In this document: piece after piece, positions 44,283-56,005 of the stretch
How positions within the stretch are numbered: the stretch's first letter is position 1
Layout of the letters: each line of letters starts with the position of its first letter
NCBI RefSeq assembly: GCF_020342455.1
Contig: NZ_CP080506.1
Coordinates: forward strand, 62,001 to 126,000
DNA length: 64,000 bases
Source of the DNA: Profftia sp020342455
GTDB taxonomy: Bacteria > Pseudomonadota > Gammaproteobacteria > Enterobacterales > Enterobacteriaceae
Reading direction: 5' to 3'
Program-made: the position numbers and the translations under genes
The notes under the pieces: generated by a model
Databases searched by the model: none
Seen by the model: the letters and a program-made list of their open reading frames with translations, nothing else
Told to the model about the DNA's origin: nothing

Positions 44283-45155
44283 TTAATTGACGCTTACACT
44301 TTTACTTTCAATTGTTATACGCATTTTTTTCATTGCGTTCTTTTCAAGTTGACGTACACGTTCTGCAGAAACACCGTATTTTTCTGCTAATTCTTGGAGG
44401 GTTGCCTTATTATTATCTTCTAGCCAACGGGCGCGTATTATATACTTACTACGTTCATCCAGATGATTCATAGCTAGAATTAGTTTGTCTGATGCATGAT
44501 TATCCCAGTTATCATCTTCTATATCATTAGCAAAATCAGAGAATTTATCCCTCAGGAATAAAACAGGTGCTATAGGTAATATACCGTCATCATCTTCATT
44601 AGATAAATCAAAAGCCATATCCTGAGCGGACATACGGGATTCCATTTCTCGCACATCTTTTTCAGAAACTCCTAGTTCACGAGCAACTAGTTCAACTTCA
44701 TCCTGATTAAACCAACCTAAACGCTGTTTTGTTTTACGTAGATTAAAAAAAAGCTTACGTTGTGCTTTCGTTGTTGCTACTTTTACAATACGCCAATTAC
44801 GTAGTACATATTCATGAATCTCAGCTTTAATCCAATGTACTGCAAAAGATACAAGACGTACACCCATTTCTGGGTTAAAACGGCGTACTGCTTTCATTAA
44901 ACCTATACTACCTTCTTGAATCAAATCTGCTTGCGGTAGTCCATAACCTGCATAATTACGGGCTACGTGCACAACAAAACGTAAATGAGAAAGAATTAAT
45001 TTTTTAGCTGCATCTAAATCACTATTATAATGCAGTAGTTTACCTAGTGCTTTTTCTTCTTCTAATGTTAACATTGGATAAGTGCTAACTGCACGCACGT
45101 AAGATTCAAGACTACCTCGAGGAACTAAAGTAAAAGTTTGCATCTCTCTGGTCAT
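44283..45155 (-). CDS. rpoH: RNA polymerase sigma-32 (heat-shock sigma factor)
   Basis: Directs RNA polymerase to heat-shock promoters. It is 290 residues (E. coli 284). Region 2 shows GYGLPQADLIQEGSIGLMKAVRRFNPE and VSFAVHWIKAEIHEYVLRNWRIVK; the RpoH box QRKLFFNLRKTKQRLGW distinguishes it from other sigmas; region 4 ends in LQELAEKYGVSAERVRQLEKNAM. AGAGGG precedes the ATG. A likely target is in this window: the groES promoter at 59101-59131. In E. coli the order is ftsY-ftsE-ftsX-rpoH; ftsY is next upstream on the same strand, but ftsE and ftsX are gone. Confidence 0.98.
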   Translation of the reverse strand: MTREMQTFTLVPRGSLESYVRAVSTYPMLTLEEEKALGKLLHYNSDLDAAKKLILSHLRFVVHVARNYAGYGLPQADLIQEGSIGLMKAVRRFNPEMGVRLVSFAVHWIKAEIHEYVLRNWRIVKVATTKAQRKLFFNLRKTKQRLGWFNQDEVELVARELGVSEKDVREMESRMSAQDMAFDLSNEDDDGILPIAPVLFLRDKFSDFANDIEDDNWDNHASDKLILAMNHLDERSKYIIRARWLEDNNKATLQELAEKYGVSAERVRQLEKNAMKKMRITIESKSVSVN

Positions 45156-46956
45156 TCAAACCCTCTTAATCTACAACTCTAGTATAACTATAAATAAAAG
45201 ATTATTTAAAAATATTATGTTTTATACGTTCTTATATAATTACTAAATTTATAGTAAAATTACCTCAAAAGATTTATAATCCTATATTTTATAATAAAAA
45301 AATTTCAAAAGAAAGAAATACTTAAATTAATTTAGTAATACTCATACAACTATTTTATAGTACTATAGATATTATTGATTATATATCAATTTGAATATTA
45401 TATACATCTTAAAGATAAAAATAAACAACAGAGATTGTTATCTAACATATATCTATCTTTAAAATATTTTAAGAAAAATAAAACTAACAAATCTTAGAAG
45501 AATGTTTTACTGCTAATATTATCTGAGATAAACTATATAAAATATCTTTTATATAATAGAATACTTTCTTGTATAACTGTAATATCTACTAAAACAATAC
45601 TTTCCATATCATTTAAATACTATAAACGATCTTAACTAATCTATAAAATACAAAAATATTACATATATTTTATTATAATTTTAATAAATAAAAGTTTAAA
45701 AATTATAATAATATAATAGAAATATATCTTTAATAATAAAATCATTGAGAATATAAAGTATTTTACAATATATTTTATTACTATAAATAATTTATTAAAA
45801 ATAGTTTATTATTAAATTATTTATAGTAATAAATTAGCTAAAAATTAATGTATTCAATAAAATAATTAGTGGATGTTATTTATAACATATCGTTTTTTAT
45901 GTGTTTACTATATAGTATATATATGATATTTTTTTTATGTACATATTCAAGTAATATTGAATTAATTTATTTCACTAAAGTTTATATATTAACTTTTTTA
46001 ATAAAAAAAATACATAATCAGTAACTATTTATTAGTTGTAATAAAAATTAGTATAGAACTACATATTCTAAATGTTATTTTATAAAGTTTGCTTAACTGA
46101 CATTAATAAAATATATAAATATGAAGTAATTATAATTCTTACAAATTATGAAAGTATAGAGTAAAAGTTAATAACATAAAAAAATTATATACCTAATATA
46201 TTAAAAACTAAGATTTTAACTTTGATAAATCCTGTAAAAGGATAAAAATCTTATTTAAATAGTAAAATTGCGGAAAAGAAATCTTATTTTTTACTTTTAA
46301 AAATTCAAAAGTAACTATGATACACTGATTAAATCTCATTATGTCAGTAATAAGATTTTACTTAGGAGTTTATTAATTGGTTTGTGTAAACATACAATAT
46401 CATTTTTTATGCAATTCCTAATATACCTATATTAAGATAAGTAAAATTTTATAATCTACTTATTAATATTTTAGTAAAAATTATATCATCTGTATATAAA
46501 TACAGGCCATTGATGTTATTGTATCTATACAAAAGGATTATTTATCAACAATTATTATATTCTAATAAGAAAAATAACTGATTTTATCTATAAAAATTCA
46601 ATAAAGCAATTACTGATTATTTAATAACATTAAAATATTATTAAATTGAATATAAAAATATTTTTATATAGTAATTGCTTAATAAGCAGCAATAAAATAT
46701 ATATAATATATTTTAGATGATTTATAATATAAATATATTATGTATTGCATATATAATACAAATATTTATGTATTAACTTAATATATCTCTTGTTCTTTTA
46801 GCTATAAAATTAAGGATACTAATTTGATTACCGATTGAAATAATTTATTTTTAAAATAGAAATACTATATAATTTAAAATAATAATGATATTTTGTATAT
46901 TAAATATTATCTTTACAAACTATTAATTTAACTACTTTTAAATATGACTATTAATA
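45156..46956. other. gap where ftsE and ftsX would be
   Basis: About 1.8 kb between ftsY and rpoH, close to the combined length of ftsE and ftsX (about 1.7 kb) in E. coli, yet with no readable remnant. Contains a long inverted repeat at 45774-45833. Confidence 0.7.
45774..45833. repeat. perfect 21-bp inverted repeat with 18-nt loop
   Basis: Arms 45774-45794 and 45813-45833 are exactly complementary. It lies in the lost ftsEX interval, about 620 nt upstream of rpoH. Confidence 0.8.
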
Positions 46957-47970
46957 TCAATTATGTAGAGTAAACAGTGCTTCAATAAACTCCTTTGCTT
47001 TAAATGGCTTTAAATCTTCTATACCTTCCCCAATTCCAATATAACGTATAGGAATATTAAACTTATCTGCTATATTAAAAATTACCCCTCCCTTTGCAGT
47101 GCCATCTAGTTTAGTTAATGTAATACCAGTTAACCCTACTGCTTCATTAAATAACTTAACTTGACTAATACTATTTTGTCCTGTACTTGCATCAATAATC
47201 AACATAATTTCTTGTGGTGCACATATATCTATTTTTTTTATTACACGAATAATTTTTTTTAATTCTTCCATTAAATGTAATTTATTTTGTAAACGACCAG
47301 CAGTATCTACTAATAAAACATGAATATTACGAGCTATAGCAGCCTTTATTGCATCAAAAACAACAGATGCAGAGTCAGCACCAGTATGTTGTGAAATGAC
47401 TGGAATATTATTACATACACCCCATACCTGCAACTGTTCCACAGCTGCTGCGCGAAAGGTATCTCCTGCTGCCAACATTACTTTTTTTCCTTCATACTTA
47501 AACTGACAGGCTAATTTACCAATAGTAGTAGTTTTACCTACTCCATTTGCGCCTACCATCAAAATAACAAATGGTATATAACTACTAGTATCTAGATGTT
47601 GTTCTACAGTAGTTAAAATATCACTCATTTCTTTTTTTAATTTGCTGTAAAGTAACTCTGATTCTTTAAGATCTGTACGATGAATATGCTCTATTAGAGA
47701 TTGAAGTATCTTATTAGTTGTTTCTAAACCTACGTCCGCAACTAAAAGCTGTTCTTCTAGTTTTTTAAATAGATTATCATCTATTATTTTTCCTCTAAAT
47801 AAACCTAAAAATCCATATCCTATATATTCCTTTGTTTTTAACAATTGACGTTTTAAACTAGTAAAAAATCTTTCTTTTATTAGGGGTTCTTTTATATTCA
47901 TATTAGTTTGCATTATAAATAATTTATTCTCTGCTATTATTGATTTATTATTAATAATATAAACTTCCAT
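46957..47970 (-). CDS. ftsY: signal recognition particle receptor FtsY (short form)
   Basis: SRP-receptor GTPase that docks ribosome-nascent-chain-SRP at the membrane. It is 337 residues against 497 in E. coli. The N domain starts near residue 31 (IKERFFTSLKRQLLKTKE), and the G domain is complete: P-loop GANGVGKT (140-147), DTAGR, TKLDGTAKGG and the closing GEGIEDLKPF. The acidic N-terminal A domain, which helps membrane and SecY contact in E. coli, is absent, leaving about 30 unrelated residues. The NG core with its amphipathic start helix is what many bacteria have, so function is probably kept. The true start could be a later Met (residue 20 or 24). Upstream of rpoH on the same strand. Confidence 0.96.
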   Translation of the reverse strand: MEVYIINNKSIIAENKLFIMQTNMNIKEPLIKERFFTSLKRQLLKTKEYIGYGFLGLFRGKIIDDNLFKKLEEQLLVADVGLETTNKILQSLIEHIHRTDLKESELLYSKLKKEMSDILTTVEQHLDTSSYIPFVILMVGANGVGKTTTIGKLACQFKYEGKKVMLAAGDTFRAAAVEQLQVWGVCNNIPVISQHTGADSASVVFDAIKAAIARNIHVLLVDTAGRLQNKLHLMEELKKIIRVIKKIDICAPQEIMLIIDASTGQNSISQVKLFNEAVGLTGITLTKLDGTAKGGVIFNIADKFNIPIRYIGIGEGIEDLKPFKAKEFIEALFTLHN

Positions 47971-50611
47971 ATTAATTGCCGAAAATTAAACTTTAAGTAT
48001 TATATATTTAAAATAATCGATTAATTTAAGCTGACTGTTAATATAAAGATTACTATTATTAATAGCCCTCGGTATACATGCATATAAGATTACTTAGTAT
48101 CACAGTAACAAGATTAATAATCTACTTCATAATAATATTTAAATATTTAATAATTTTACTTAGATATTTTTATTTTCAGTAGTAAATTACCAGTATTAAG
48201 TTATGTAACTCTAGTTAATACACTGAAACTATGAATTTTCGGTGTACTATGTTTGTTTACTACTATTATTTTTACTTTTATTTTTTATATTACTGCTATT
48301 TTATTGTTTATAGTGTATATAAGTTATTTTATTCTCTATTGGGTTGTCTTATCTACCTTATTCCTTTATAAGTATGATTATTTTATCATTAAATAATTAT
48401 AACTTATTGAGTTTATTTATTAAATTTATATATAAGGATGAATTATAGTCATATAAAATCGTATCTTACAAAGATGTTATTGTTAAAATAATAATTAATC
48501 TTTAGTGTGTAAGTAAAAAAATTCATTAGATATATATTTTATGCTTTCATAATAAAAATTATTATCTTTATGTATCTTAATTATAAATATATAATTATAA
48601 TTATAAGATTAATACTATAATTTCTTATCTATGGGTAAGATATAAGTTAATATTTGTATTTTCTTTATTTTTTTCTTAGTAGCTGTTTAACTAATATAAT
48701 ATTCCGGTTTAGATCAATAATAATTAAAAATTACCTATTTTACTACTTTACTATAATTAATCTGTAATTATATAAAATTATATAATTAGAATATTGATTC
48801 TATGATAGTATAAAAAATACTATAATTACATTATACTTATTGCATCTTAAAATTACTAAATAAATATTAGCTATTTTAAGAACTAGAGATTTGTTTTTAA
48901 TTAGTCTAATAAATTCAATGATATTATATAGTTTTTTATTCTTTAATTTTACTTACTTACATATCAATAGATACCTAAATAAAAAAACTTTAAGTACTTA
49001 AAACCATATAATCTTTTTAATCTTAAGATGATTATTTGTAGTTATAAACTACATGAGTATTTCTTTTAAAAATTGTTACTTATAAATAAACAAACAAATA
49101 CTTATTTAATTACTTATTTTAGATTAAAGATCTAGATATATTTTGCTAAAATTAATTATATATTCTTAGATTTTTTATCTATGTATTTTATATTAAAATA
49201 ATTTATTTAACTTATTCATATTAAGATAATATTTTAGTTATTTTTATAACTAATATATATAAAACATCCTTTATGTTATAGTTGTAAAAAATTTTTGTAA
49301 TGTTTTTTATATATGAACTATCGTTTTTACTAAATATAAGTCATTTTTCTAATCAAGAGCGTCAATAAAAGTGTGATTGGTTTAAAATATTATAAGAGTA
49401 TAATAATATATTAAATTATTTTATTAAATAATAGTTTTTAAGTGAAAGTAGAATGCTAAAAATAATTAATATCTATTGAATAATGGATATTAATTATAAG
49501 TAATATTTATTTTTACGTAATAATAAATATCTTAGTGTAATTTATATTTTTATAAAAAAATACTCCTACTTTTTAAAAAAGTATATATCAAGAATATAAT
49601 ATAAGATTATTATCTTATATATTTAACAGTAGAATTTAGTATTATTTTTTTAAGAAAAATATATTTTTATATATATTAAAAAAATAAAGATATAAATAGT
49701 AATTACTCATTAATCAGTATTCTTTATAATAAGAATAAAATTAAACTTATTAAAATATATAAATATAGTAAATATATTTATTATTAATTACGATTGAAAA
49801 TGATAATTAATAAAGAATCAAAAATATTAAATATAAAGATATTAATTACATATTGACGATATTTAATAATATTGCAATTTTAAAAAAACTTAATCCTATG
49901 TATTATTTTTTATAATGAAAATGCTATAATAATTCTTATATGTTAATAATATCATTACACACAACATAATTGTTATTATGCTTATCTAGCATGATAACAC
50001 TAAATGTTAGTACATATCTTAGTCAGTGAGTACTATATATTATAATATAATTTTATATAAAAAAATTATAATTAGCATATCTTAAATATTTTATAATTTT
50101 ATTTTTGATTTATATACTACTAATAATAGTATTATATAAATAGTAAATTGTATATAATAAAAAGTTGATTTAACTAAATACTATACAATGCGTACTCGTA
50201 TTTAATAAACAATTTACATAATTAAAAAATTTTGATAGAAGGTTACTAGAAAACAATAAAATACAATTATTTTTATTATTGTATATAATACATTCTTATT
50301 ATAATTTAGTAAAATTATAATAAAAGACAATAGAAAAGATTAATAAGTTATTTATACCTTTAAACATATAAAATATATATTAGAGTATATTTTTTAAATA
50401 TAAGTTATTATAAATAATAATTAAATTATGAATTTAAATAAATACTGATTTTAAATGTATGATTATTTTATTGTAGATTAATTAATCTACTAAATAAATA
50501 TTTTAAGTAAAGTAATTTTAAGATGAAAAAGATTATAATTAGTATTAATCTCCCTTAATATATTTTCCTTAAATCATATTATATAAGATATAAATAGTTA
50601 TTTACATTTAA

Positions 50612-50649
50612 TAATATATTCTTATTTATACACAAATAAGAATATATTA
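50612..50649. repeat. perfect 16-bp inverted repeat enclosing a DnaA-box-like sequence
   Basis: Arms 50612-50627 and 50634-50649 with loop ATACAC. TTATACACA (about 50627-50635) at its centre fits the DnaA-box pattern, but such matches occur by chance in this composition. Confidence 0.7.
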
Positions 50650-52622
50650 AGTTAATATAACTTATATATAATGGTTGATTTTTTTTAATAGTTTTAAAAT
50701 ATCAATATCTCTAAAAGAGATAGCGATTAATATATTTGAAAAAAATGATCTAATATAGATAATAATTGAGTAGTAATAATATACTAAAATTTTTATAAAA
50801 TATAATTTTAGGATTAGTATTTCCTTATAACATATTTTTATTTATGATTTCATTTATTAAAATACAAACTTTTCTACATACTTTATTTTTAATAATAAGA
50901 GTAATTTCTTCATAAGAAAGATAATATAAGTGAGTTTGATAAAAAAATATTAAGTAAAGTACAATATACTGAATATTTTAAATAAAATTATAAAAATATA
51001 AAAAGTTTTATTATTTTTTGGTAATATAAGGGAATTAATATATTGAGTTCACTACTTACTTATTGTTACGTAAATTTTCTCTAAATAAATATACTATTTT
51101 TAATGAAAAATATAAAATAACTATACTATAGGTTATATAAATGTACTTTATAAAAGTATACCTTATATCATATAAATAATTTATAAAAAGTATTTAGTGA
51201 TAATTTATTAGCAACCTATTACTTATTTTAAAATACATTATGGATATTATTTTAATAAAATTAATTTACAGGTAATTAATTGCACGATTTAATTTTTTAT
51301 TAAATAAATCTTTAATAAATTATATATTATGTTATCAAGTATAACTTAGTTTTAGTGGTCAATAAATTATATTTTATATTATATGAATAATAAAAATAAT
51401 ACATATTTAATAAGACTGTATTTTATAATACATATAAGATATATGTATTAACTAATATAAAATATATATTTGTATATTTTTTAAAAAATATTATAATCAT
51501 ATTATTTAAATAAATTATCAATCCCTGATTATATTTATCATAAAAAATACTATATCTTAGCTAGATAGCTATATATTTTCATTATATATAAAATATATAA
51601 ATCTAAAATAGAATAATTTACTTATCTAACTTTATCTAATATTTGTGCTAATAAATCAGTTATTTTCTTTATAACCTAAATAAATAAAAACTTGATATTA
51701 ATATATCTTATTATATTGCAGTAATAGTGATTATTTGTATTATTATCATAGTATTTTTATCTTTTATATAAAAATTATATATTAAGAAATTCTAATAAAA
51801 ATATCTTTATCTTTAAAATTTACATTATTTCAGGACAATTAAGAATATATCTAAATTTAGATATATATCTAATTTTAATACATCAAAAATCATCTATATT
51901 ATATAAATTTATATAGTAGTAACAAACTTACTTATATAAACATATCCTATGTTGATATCATGCTAATGAATAATCTTTATATTTGTATTGCTTAATAGCT
52001 TTATTATAAGCACATAAATAAAAAAAGAAACTTATAATATTAAGATGAAATAAAACTATAAAAATAATATTAAATTTAAGAAAGGTATTATGATTAGAAT
52101 CACAAGAAAAATAAATCTTTTTATTATTATAAAATAAAAATAAAATTTTTTATAGATGTATATAAAATTACAACATACATTTATCAAGTATTATATTAAT
52201 ATAAATTTAGCAGCTAAAAAATATTAAAAATAATTAATATCATCTTTAATATATATATTTAAAGGTATAATATAATAACAATATTTTTACTTTGCAAATA
52301 TCTTAAAAATTAAGTAAAGTGGGGTATATCTTTTATAGAAAAATTATCAATGTTATTAACATTTAATATTATTAAATATTTCCTATATTAGGATTCTCAT
52401 CTATAACTCTAATAAATATATTTTTAATTATTATTAATTTTTATTAACATTCAAATAATACAATCTTAAGATACTTTTTATAAAATATTATAATAAAATT
52501 TATTTACTTTGATTCTATTTTTTATAATATTAAAATATAAAATATATAAGTCTAATTAAAATATTAATTTTTATTAAAATATTTGTATTTGTTACATAAC
52601 ATTATTTCTTATATAATGAGTA

Positions 52623-52670
52623 TTAATAAAACCATAAATGATTAATTTTAATAATTTATGGTTTTATTAA
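52623..52670 (-). terminator. candidate terminator of hcaT
   Basis: A perfect 17-bp stem (arm TTAATAAAACCATAAAT and complement, 14-nt loop) 18 nt after the hcaT stop codon. On the hcaT strand the 3' arm is rich in U (GGTTTTATTAA). Position and stability make it a reasonable terminator. Confidence 0.65.
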
Positions 52671-52687
52671 AGTAAGATATATAACAT

Positions 52688-53821
52688 TTATTTTATCTTT
52701 TTTCTAAAGAAAAAAACTGGTAAAATAACAAACGCCATTGCATAAAAAATACCTCCCTGATAATTTTTAAATAAAAATCCTGATATTATAGTCATAATAG
52801 CAACACTACCACCCATCCCAAGAGCAGAATAGAGAGCTTGTAAGCGTATAACATCACTTCCCTGCCGATCTGCAATAAAACGCATTGATGCAAGGTGACA
52901 GATTGTGAAAGAACCAGCATGCAAAATTTGCATCAAAATTAACCAAGGTAATGCGGTTGTTGATCCCATTAAACTCCAACGAATTACTGCGCAAATACAA
53001 GAAATTAAAAATAATTGAGAAACTGAAATATGATTAAATAATCGTTTACTCAATGCAAAAATTATTATTTCTGCGACTACACCTAACGCCCATAAATAAC
53101 CTACTACTGATGCAGTGTATCCTGCTTCTTGCCAATAGATAGTACTGAATCCATAGTAACCAGCGTGAGATCCTTGCTGTAGGGAAGTACATAATAAAAA
53201 GCGCCATACTGATGATTCTGTCAATAGATTTTTCCATGTTTTAGTATTATGTACTATATAATTTTGTAGTGCATCTTGGGGCATATGTTTGGGATGTATT
53301 AATGTTCCTAAAAACATTACTACCAATGCTGACCACATACAGTAGATAATAGCCTGGTGGCCAAAATAATTTGCTATCTCCCCAGTTACAGAAGATCCAA
53401 TAACAAAAGCTATTGACCCCCATAGACGTACTTTTCCGTAATCTAAACCAATTTGACGTTGCCATGTAGCTGCTAAAGCATCAGTTAATGGTATAAGTGG
53501 TCCATAAAATAAACTAAATATAGCCATTGTGACTAACATCCATACCCAATAATTGCAAAATATAAATATTATAGAGCAAGTTAGTGTAAGAAAAGAAAGC
53601 ATTCGTATGGCAATAACAAGTTGAGAAGTTTTTTTTACAGCAGGGGCAATGAATAGACTACCTATAAAACGAGCTATCATTCCAGATCCAAGTAATACAC
53701 CAATAGATTCTGGAGAAATATTTTCTCCTTGTAGCCATAAACTCCAAAATGGCAAAAAAATACCAAAAGAGAAAAAATAAGTAAAGTAACTAAGTCCTAA
53801 CCAACTTGCAGACGATAACAT
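52688..53821 (-). CDS. hcaT: MFS transporter, HcaT family
   Basis: Major-facilitator inner-membrane transporter of 377 residues (E. coli HcaT 379), full length with about 12 hydrophobic segments. The match to E. coli HcaT is clear: SYFTYFFSFGIFLPFWSLWLQ at the start, PLIPLTDALAATWQRQ, LDYGKVRLWGSIAFVIGS, YYGFSTIYWQEAGY, GYLWALGVVAEIIIFALS and RQGSDVIRLQALYSALGMGGS. E. coli HcaT is annotated as a putative 3-phenylpropionate permease, on thin evidence; the substrate here is unknown. A full-length, well-conserved transporter kept in so reduced a genome suggests a host- or partner-facing role. AAGGAAAG precedes the ATG. Confidence 0.93.
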   Translation of the reverse strand: MLSSASWLGLSYFTYFFSFGIFLPFWSLWLQGENISPESIGVLLGSGMIARFIGSLFIAPAVKKTSQLVIAIRMLSFLTLTCSIIFIFCNYWVWMLVTMAIFSLFYGPLIPLTDALAATWQRQIGLDYGKVRLWGSIAFVIGSSVTGEIANYFGHQAIIYCMWSALVVMFLGTLIHPKHMPQDALQNYIVHNTKTWKNLLTESSVWRFLLCTSLQQGSHAGYYGFSTIYWQEAGYTASVVGYLWALGVVAEIIIFALSKRLFNHISVSQLFLISCICAVIRWSLMGSTTALPWLILMQILHAGSFTICHLASMRFIADRQGSDVIRLQALYSALGMGGSVAIMTIISGFLFKNYQGGIFYAMAFVILPVFFFRKKIK

Positions 53822-55375
53822 TTTCTTTCCTTGTATTTTAAATTTATTTTTATATACATATCTACTTTAAGATCTTTGTAAGAAATTACACCAATATTTT
53901 TATTTATTATCTATCAAATTAATAATTAAAAACTAATAATAAAAATTAATATTAATAATGTTCTGCATTACTGTAAGTATATTTAGGATAAAAAACCTAA
54001 TATCAATTATTTTATTATGTATAATAGATAATCCTATTTATAGTTATCATAAATAACATTATCGATGTTTTATATATATCTTAAAAACTAGTAAAGTTTT
54101 TAAAAAGCAATTTTTATATTATAAAGGTATTATACTAAAAATAGTAAAACATATTTTATTAAATGTTCCAGTATATAATTAAATATATAAAACATATTTA
54201 TCAATATGACTAACTAGTTATAAAGATAATAATACTATATAGGGATGATTTTATTTAAAATAATTACTAAAGTAATTTGCTTGATTGTCCTAGTGTATCT
54301 TTATATATTATAATTAACTGCATAATATTTTTAGATTTATATTACATATTATAGTAACTTATAGATTATTATTTTTAACTTACTAAGTTTAGTATTTATA
54401 ATAATACAAATAAATATCTTATATTTTTTCTCATCTCTATATTTTATGGGTTTTTTAGACTAAAAAATCATGCATTTATTTTCTGCATGTAATTTATTTT
54501 GTTTTTAAAAAAATAATTATCCGCAAAATAAGATAAATTATATTTTATATTAACAATATACATAAAGATATATCCATTTAAGAAAAGCTTTTAAAAACAT
54601 AATATTTATTATCTTAACATTATTTAATTTATATTTTATTTAATAATAATTTTACTAAAAATAAATTTTGTTTAGAGTAAATGTTCTTTTTAAATTATAG
54701 TCATTTAATATCTAATTAACCAGATATTAAGATGATATCTATAAATACTAAAATAATTTTTAGTAAGTATTTTTTCTGCTATATTACTACTATTTAAATT
54801 ACATTTAAAATTATATAATTTTTAAATTTTTAAAATATATCTAGGATTTTTTCTTGGTATTACAACCATATAAAAATGATAAAATAATATTATATATAAT
54901 AATTATTAATTTATATAATAATATATTGAGTATCTCAATATATTATTTTAAATAATATTCTATATATGATTTTAAAAAACCAATAAAAGTATATATTTTA
55001 TATATATTTGATATTATATTTTAATAAATGGTAGTTATTATATGATAGATTTAATACCCCTTAAAAACTTATAGATATATATTGGTATGCCTAATAATAT
55101 AGAAAAATGAAAGTTTTAATGTCATTGTATAGAAATAAAATACGTAGATTGTTATAGAAAAAATTTCTATTATTTATGTAAAGAGTTTATATTATTTCTA
55201 ATAAAATATAATGAAATTATAATATATGGAATTATATTAGTTTAGATGACTAGATCTACTAGTTAAGTTATATATATAATATAATTATTATTCTTTATAA
55301 AAAAACTATAAGTATAATATTTATTTATAGTATTTTTAGTAAAAATCATTAATATTAAAGATTAATGATAAAATT
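53822..55375. other. gap between ftsK-N and hcaT
   Basis: About 1.55 kb of A/T-rich DNA. The linker and motor domain of ftsK and then lolA would lie here by comparison with E. coli; neither is readable. Confidence 0.65.
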
Positions 55376-56005
55376 TTAAGATCTTTTTAAAATTATACAT
55401 ATTGTTTTTATGAAACTTAATAATGACTGTCCGGTAAGTAATATCATCCCCAAAAACCATATACCCCATAAATATACTATACTTATAGTATTACTATCTT
55501 CATTAATATTTAATAATGTTAAAATATGTATAACCATGCTCCCTATAATACCTCCTGAAGAAAAATATATAGGTTCTCTAAAAATTAAAGACACCAATCC
55601 ACAGGAGGTTAATATTAGAAAAAATATACCAATTATTTTTAGTGATTTTAAAAAATAATTGGGATAACTTTTAATATTATACTGATAATAGGAATATAAA
55701 CAAAATAAAAAAATTCCACTAGGGATAGTGTACCCTATTAAACCAAAAATAAAAAATATAGTATCAGCAAACCATGCCCCTATTGTACCACCAATATTAT
55801 TAACAGGTAAGTTACTTGATGTCTGTAACCAACTAGGGTCAGAGGGGGTAAAAGTTAGCAATGATACCATTAGATAGATAGAAAAAAACATTTTAATAAT
55901 TAATAATCCTGAAGATAAAATAGATCTATTGTCTATTACCTTAATAATAAAATTTATATATTTTATATATTGATGGCGCAAGAATGATACCCTCCATACT
56001 TTCAT
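55376..56005 (-). CDS. ftsK: FtsK N-terminal membrane domain only
   Basis: FtsK links cell division to chromosome segregation; its N-terminal domain anchors it at the septum and its C-terminal ATPase pumps DNA. Only 209 residues remain (E. coli 1329). They match the N-terminal domain: LLTFTPSDPSWLQT (about 50-62), NNIGGTIGAWFADTIFFIFGLIGYTIP (69-95), LILTSCGLVSLI (130-141) and the FSSGGIIGSMV segment, with four or more hydrophobic helices. The frame ends in ILKRS-stop just where the linker begins in E. coli. No Walker motifs or gamma domain are found downstream. The E. coli N-terminal domain alone supports division, so this stump is plausibly functional. It diverges from trxB as in E. coli, where lrp lies between them. 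Confidence 0.92.
   Translation of the reverse strand: MKVWRVSFLRHQYIKYINFIIKVIDNRSILSSGLLIIKMFFSIYLMVSLLTFTPSDPSWLQTSSNLPVNNIGGTIGAWFADTIFFIFGLIGYTIPSGIFLFCLYSYYQYNIKSYPNYFLKSLKIIGIFFLILTSCGLVSLIFREPIYFSSGGIIGSMVIHILTLLNINEDSNTISIVYLWGIWFLGMILLTGQSLLSFIKTICIILKRS

Larger units (their letters stand above)
47971..52687. other. 4.7-kb gap between ftsY and hcaT
   Basis: No gene. Contains the inverted repeats at 50612-50649 and 52623-52670. In E. coli rsmD lies upstream of ftsY; no trace is seen. Patches near 48055-48080 and 49330-49380 have slightly more G/C but no usable frame. Confidence 0.65.

Noticed and set aside
53046..53465. Two short minus-strand frames within hcaT
   Set aside because: Alternative frames of hcaT with no homology.
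55410..55658. 82-codon frame opposite ftsK-N
   Set aside because: Antisense shadow of the FtsK membrane domain, which has clear homology.
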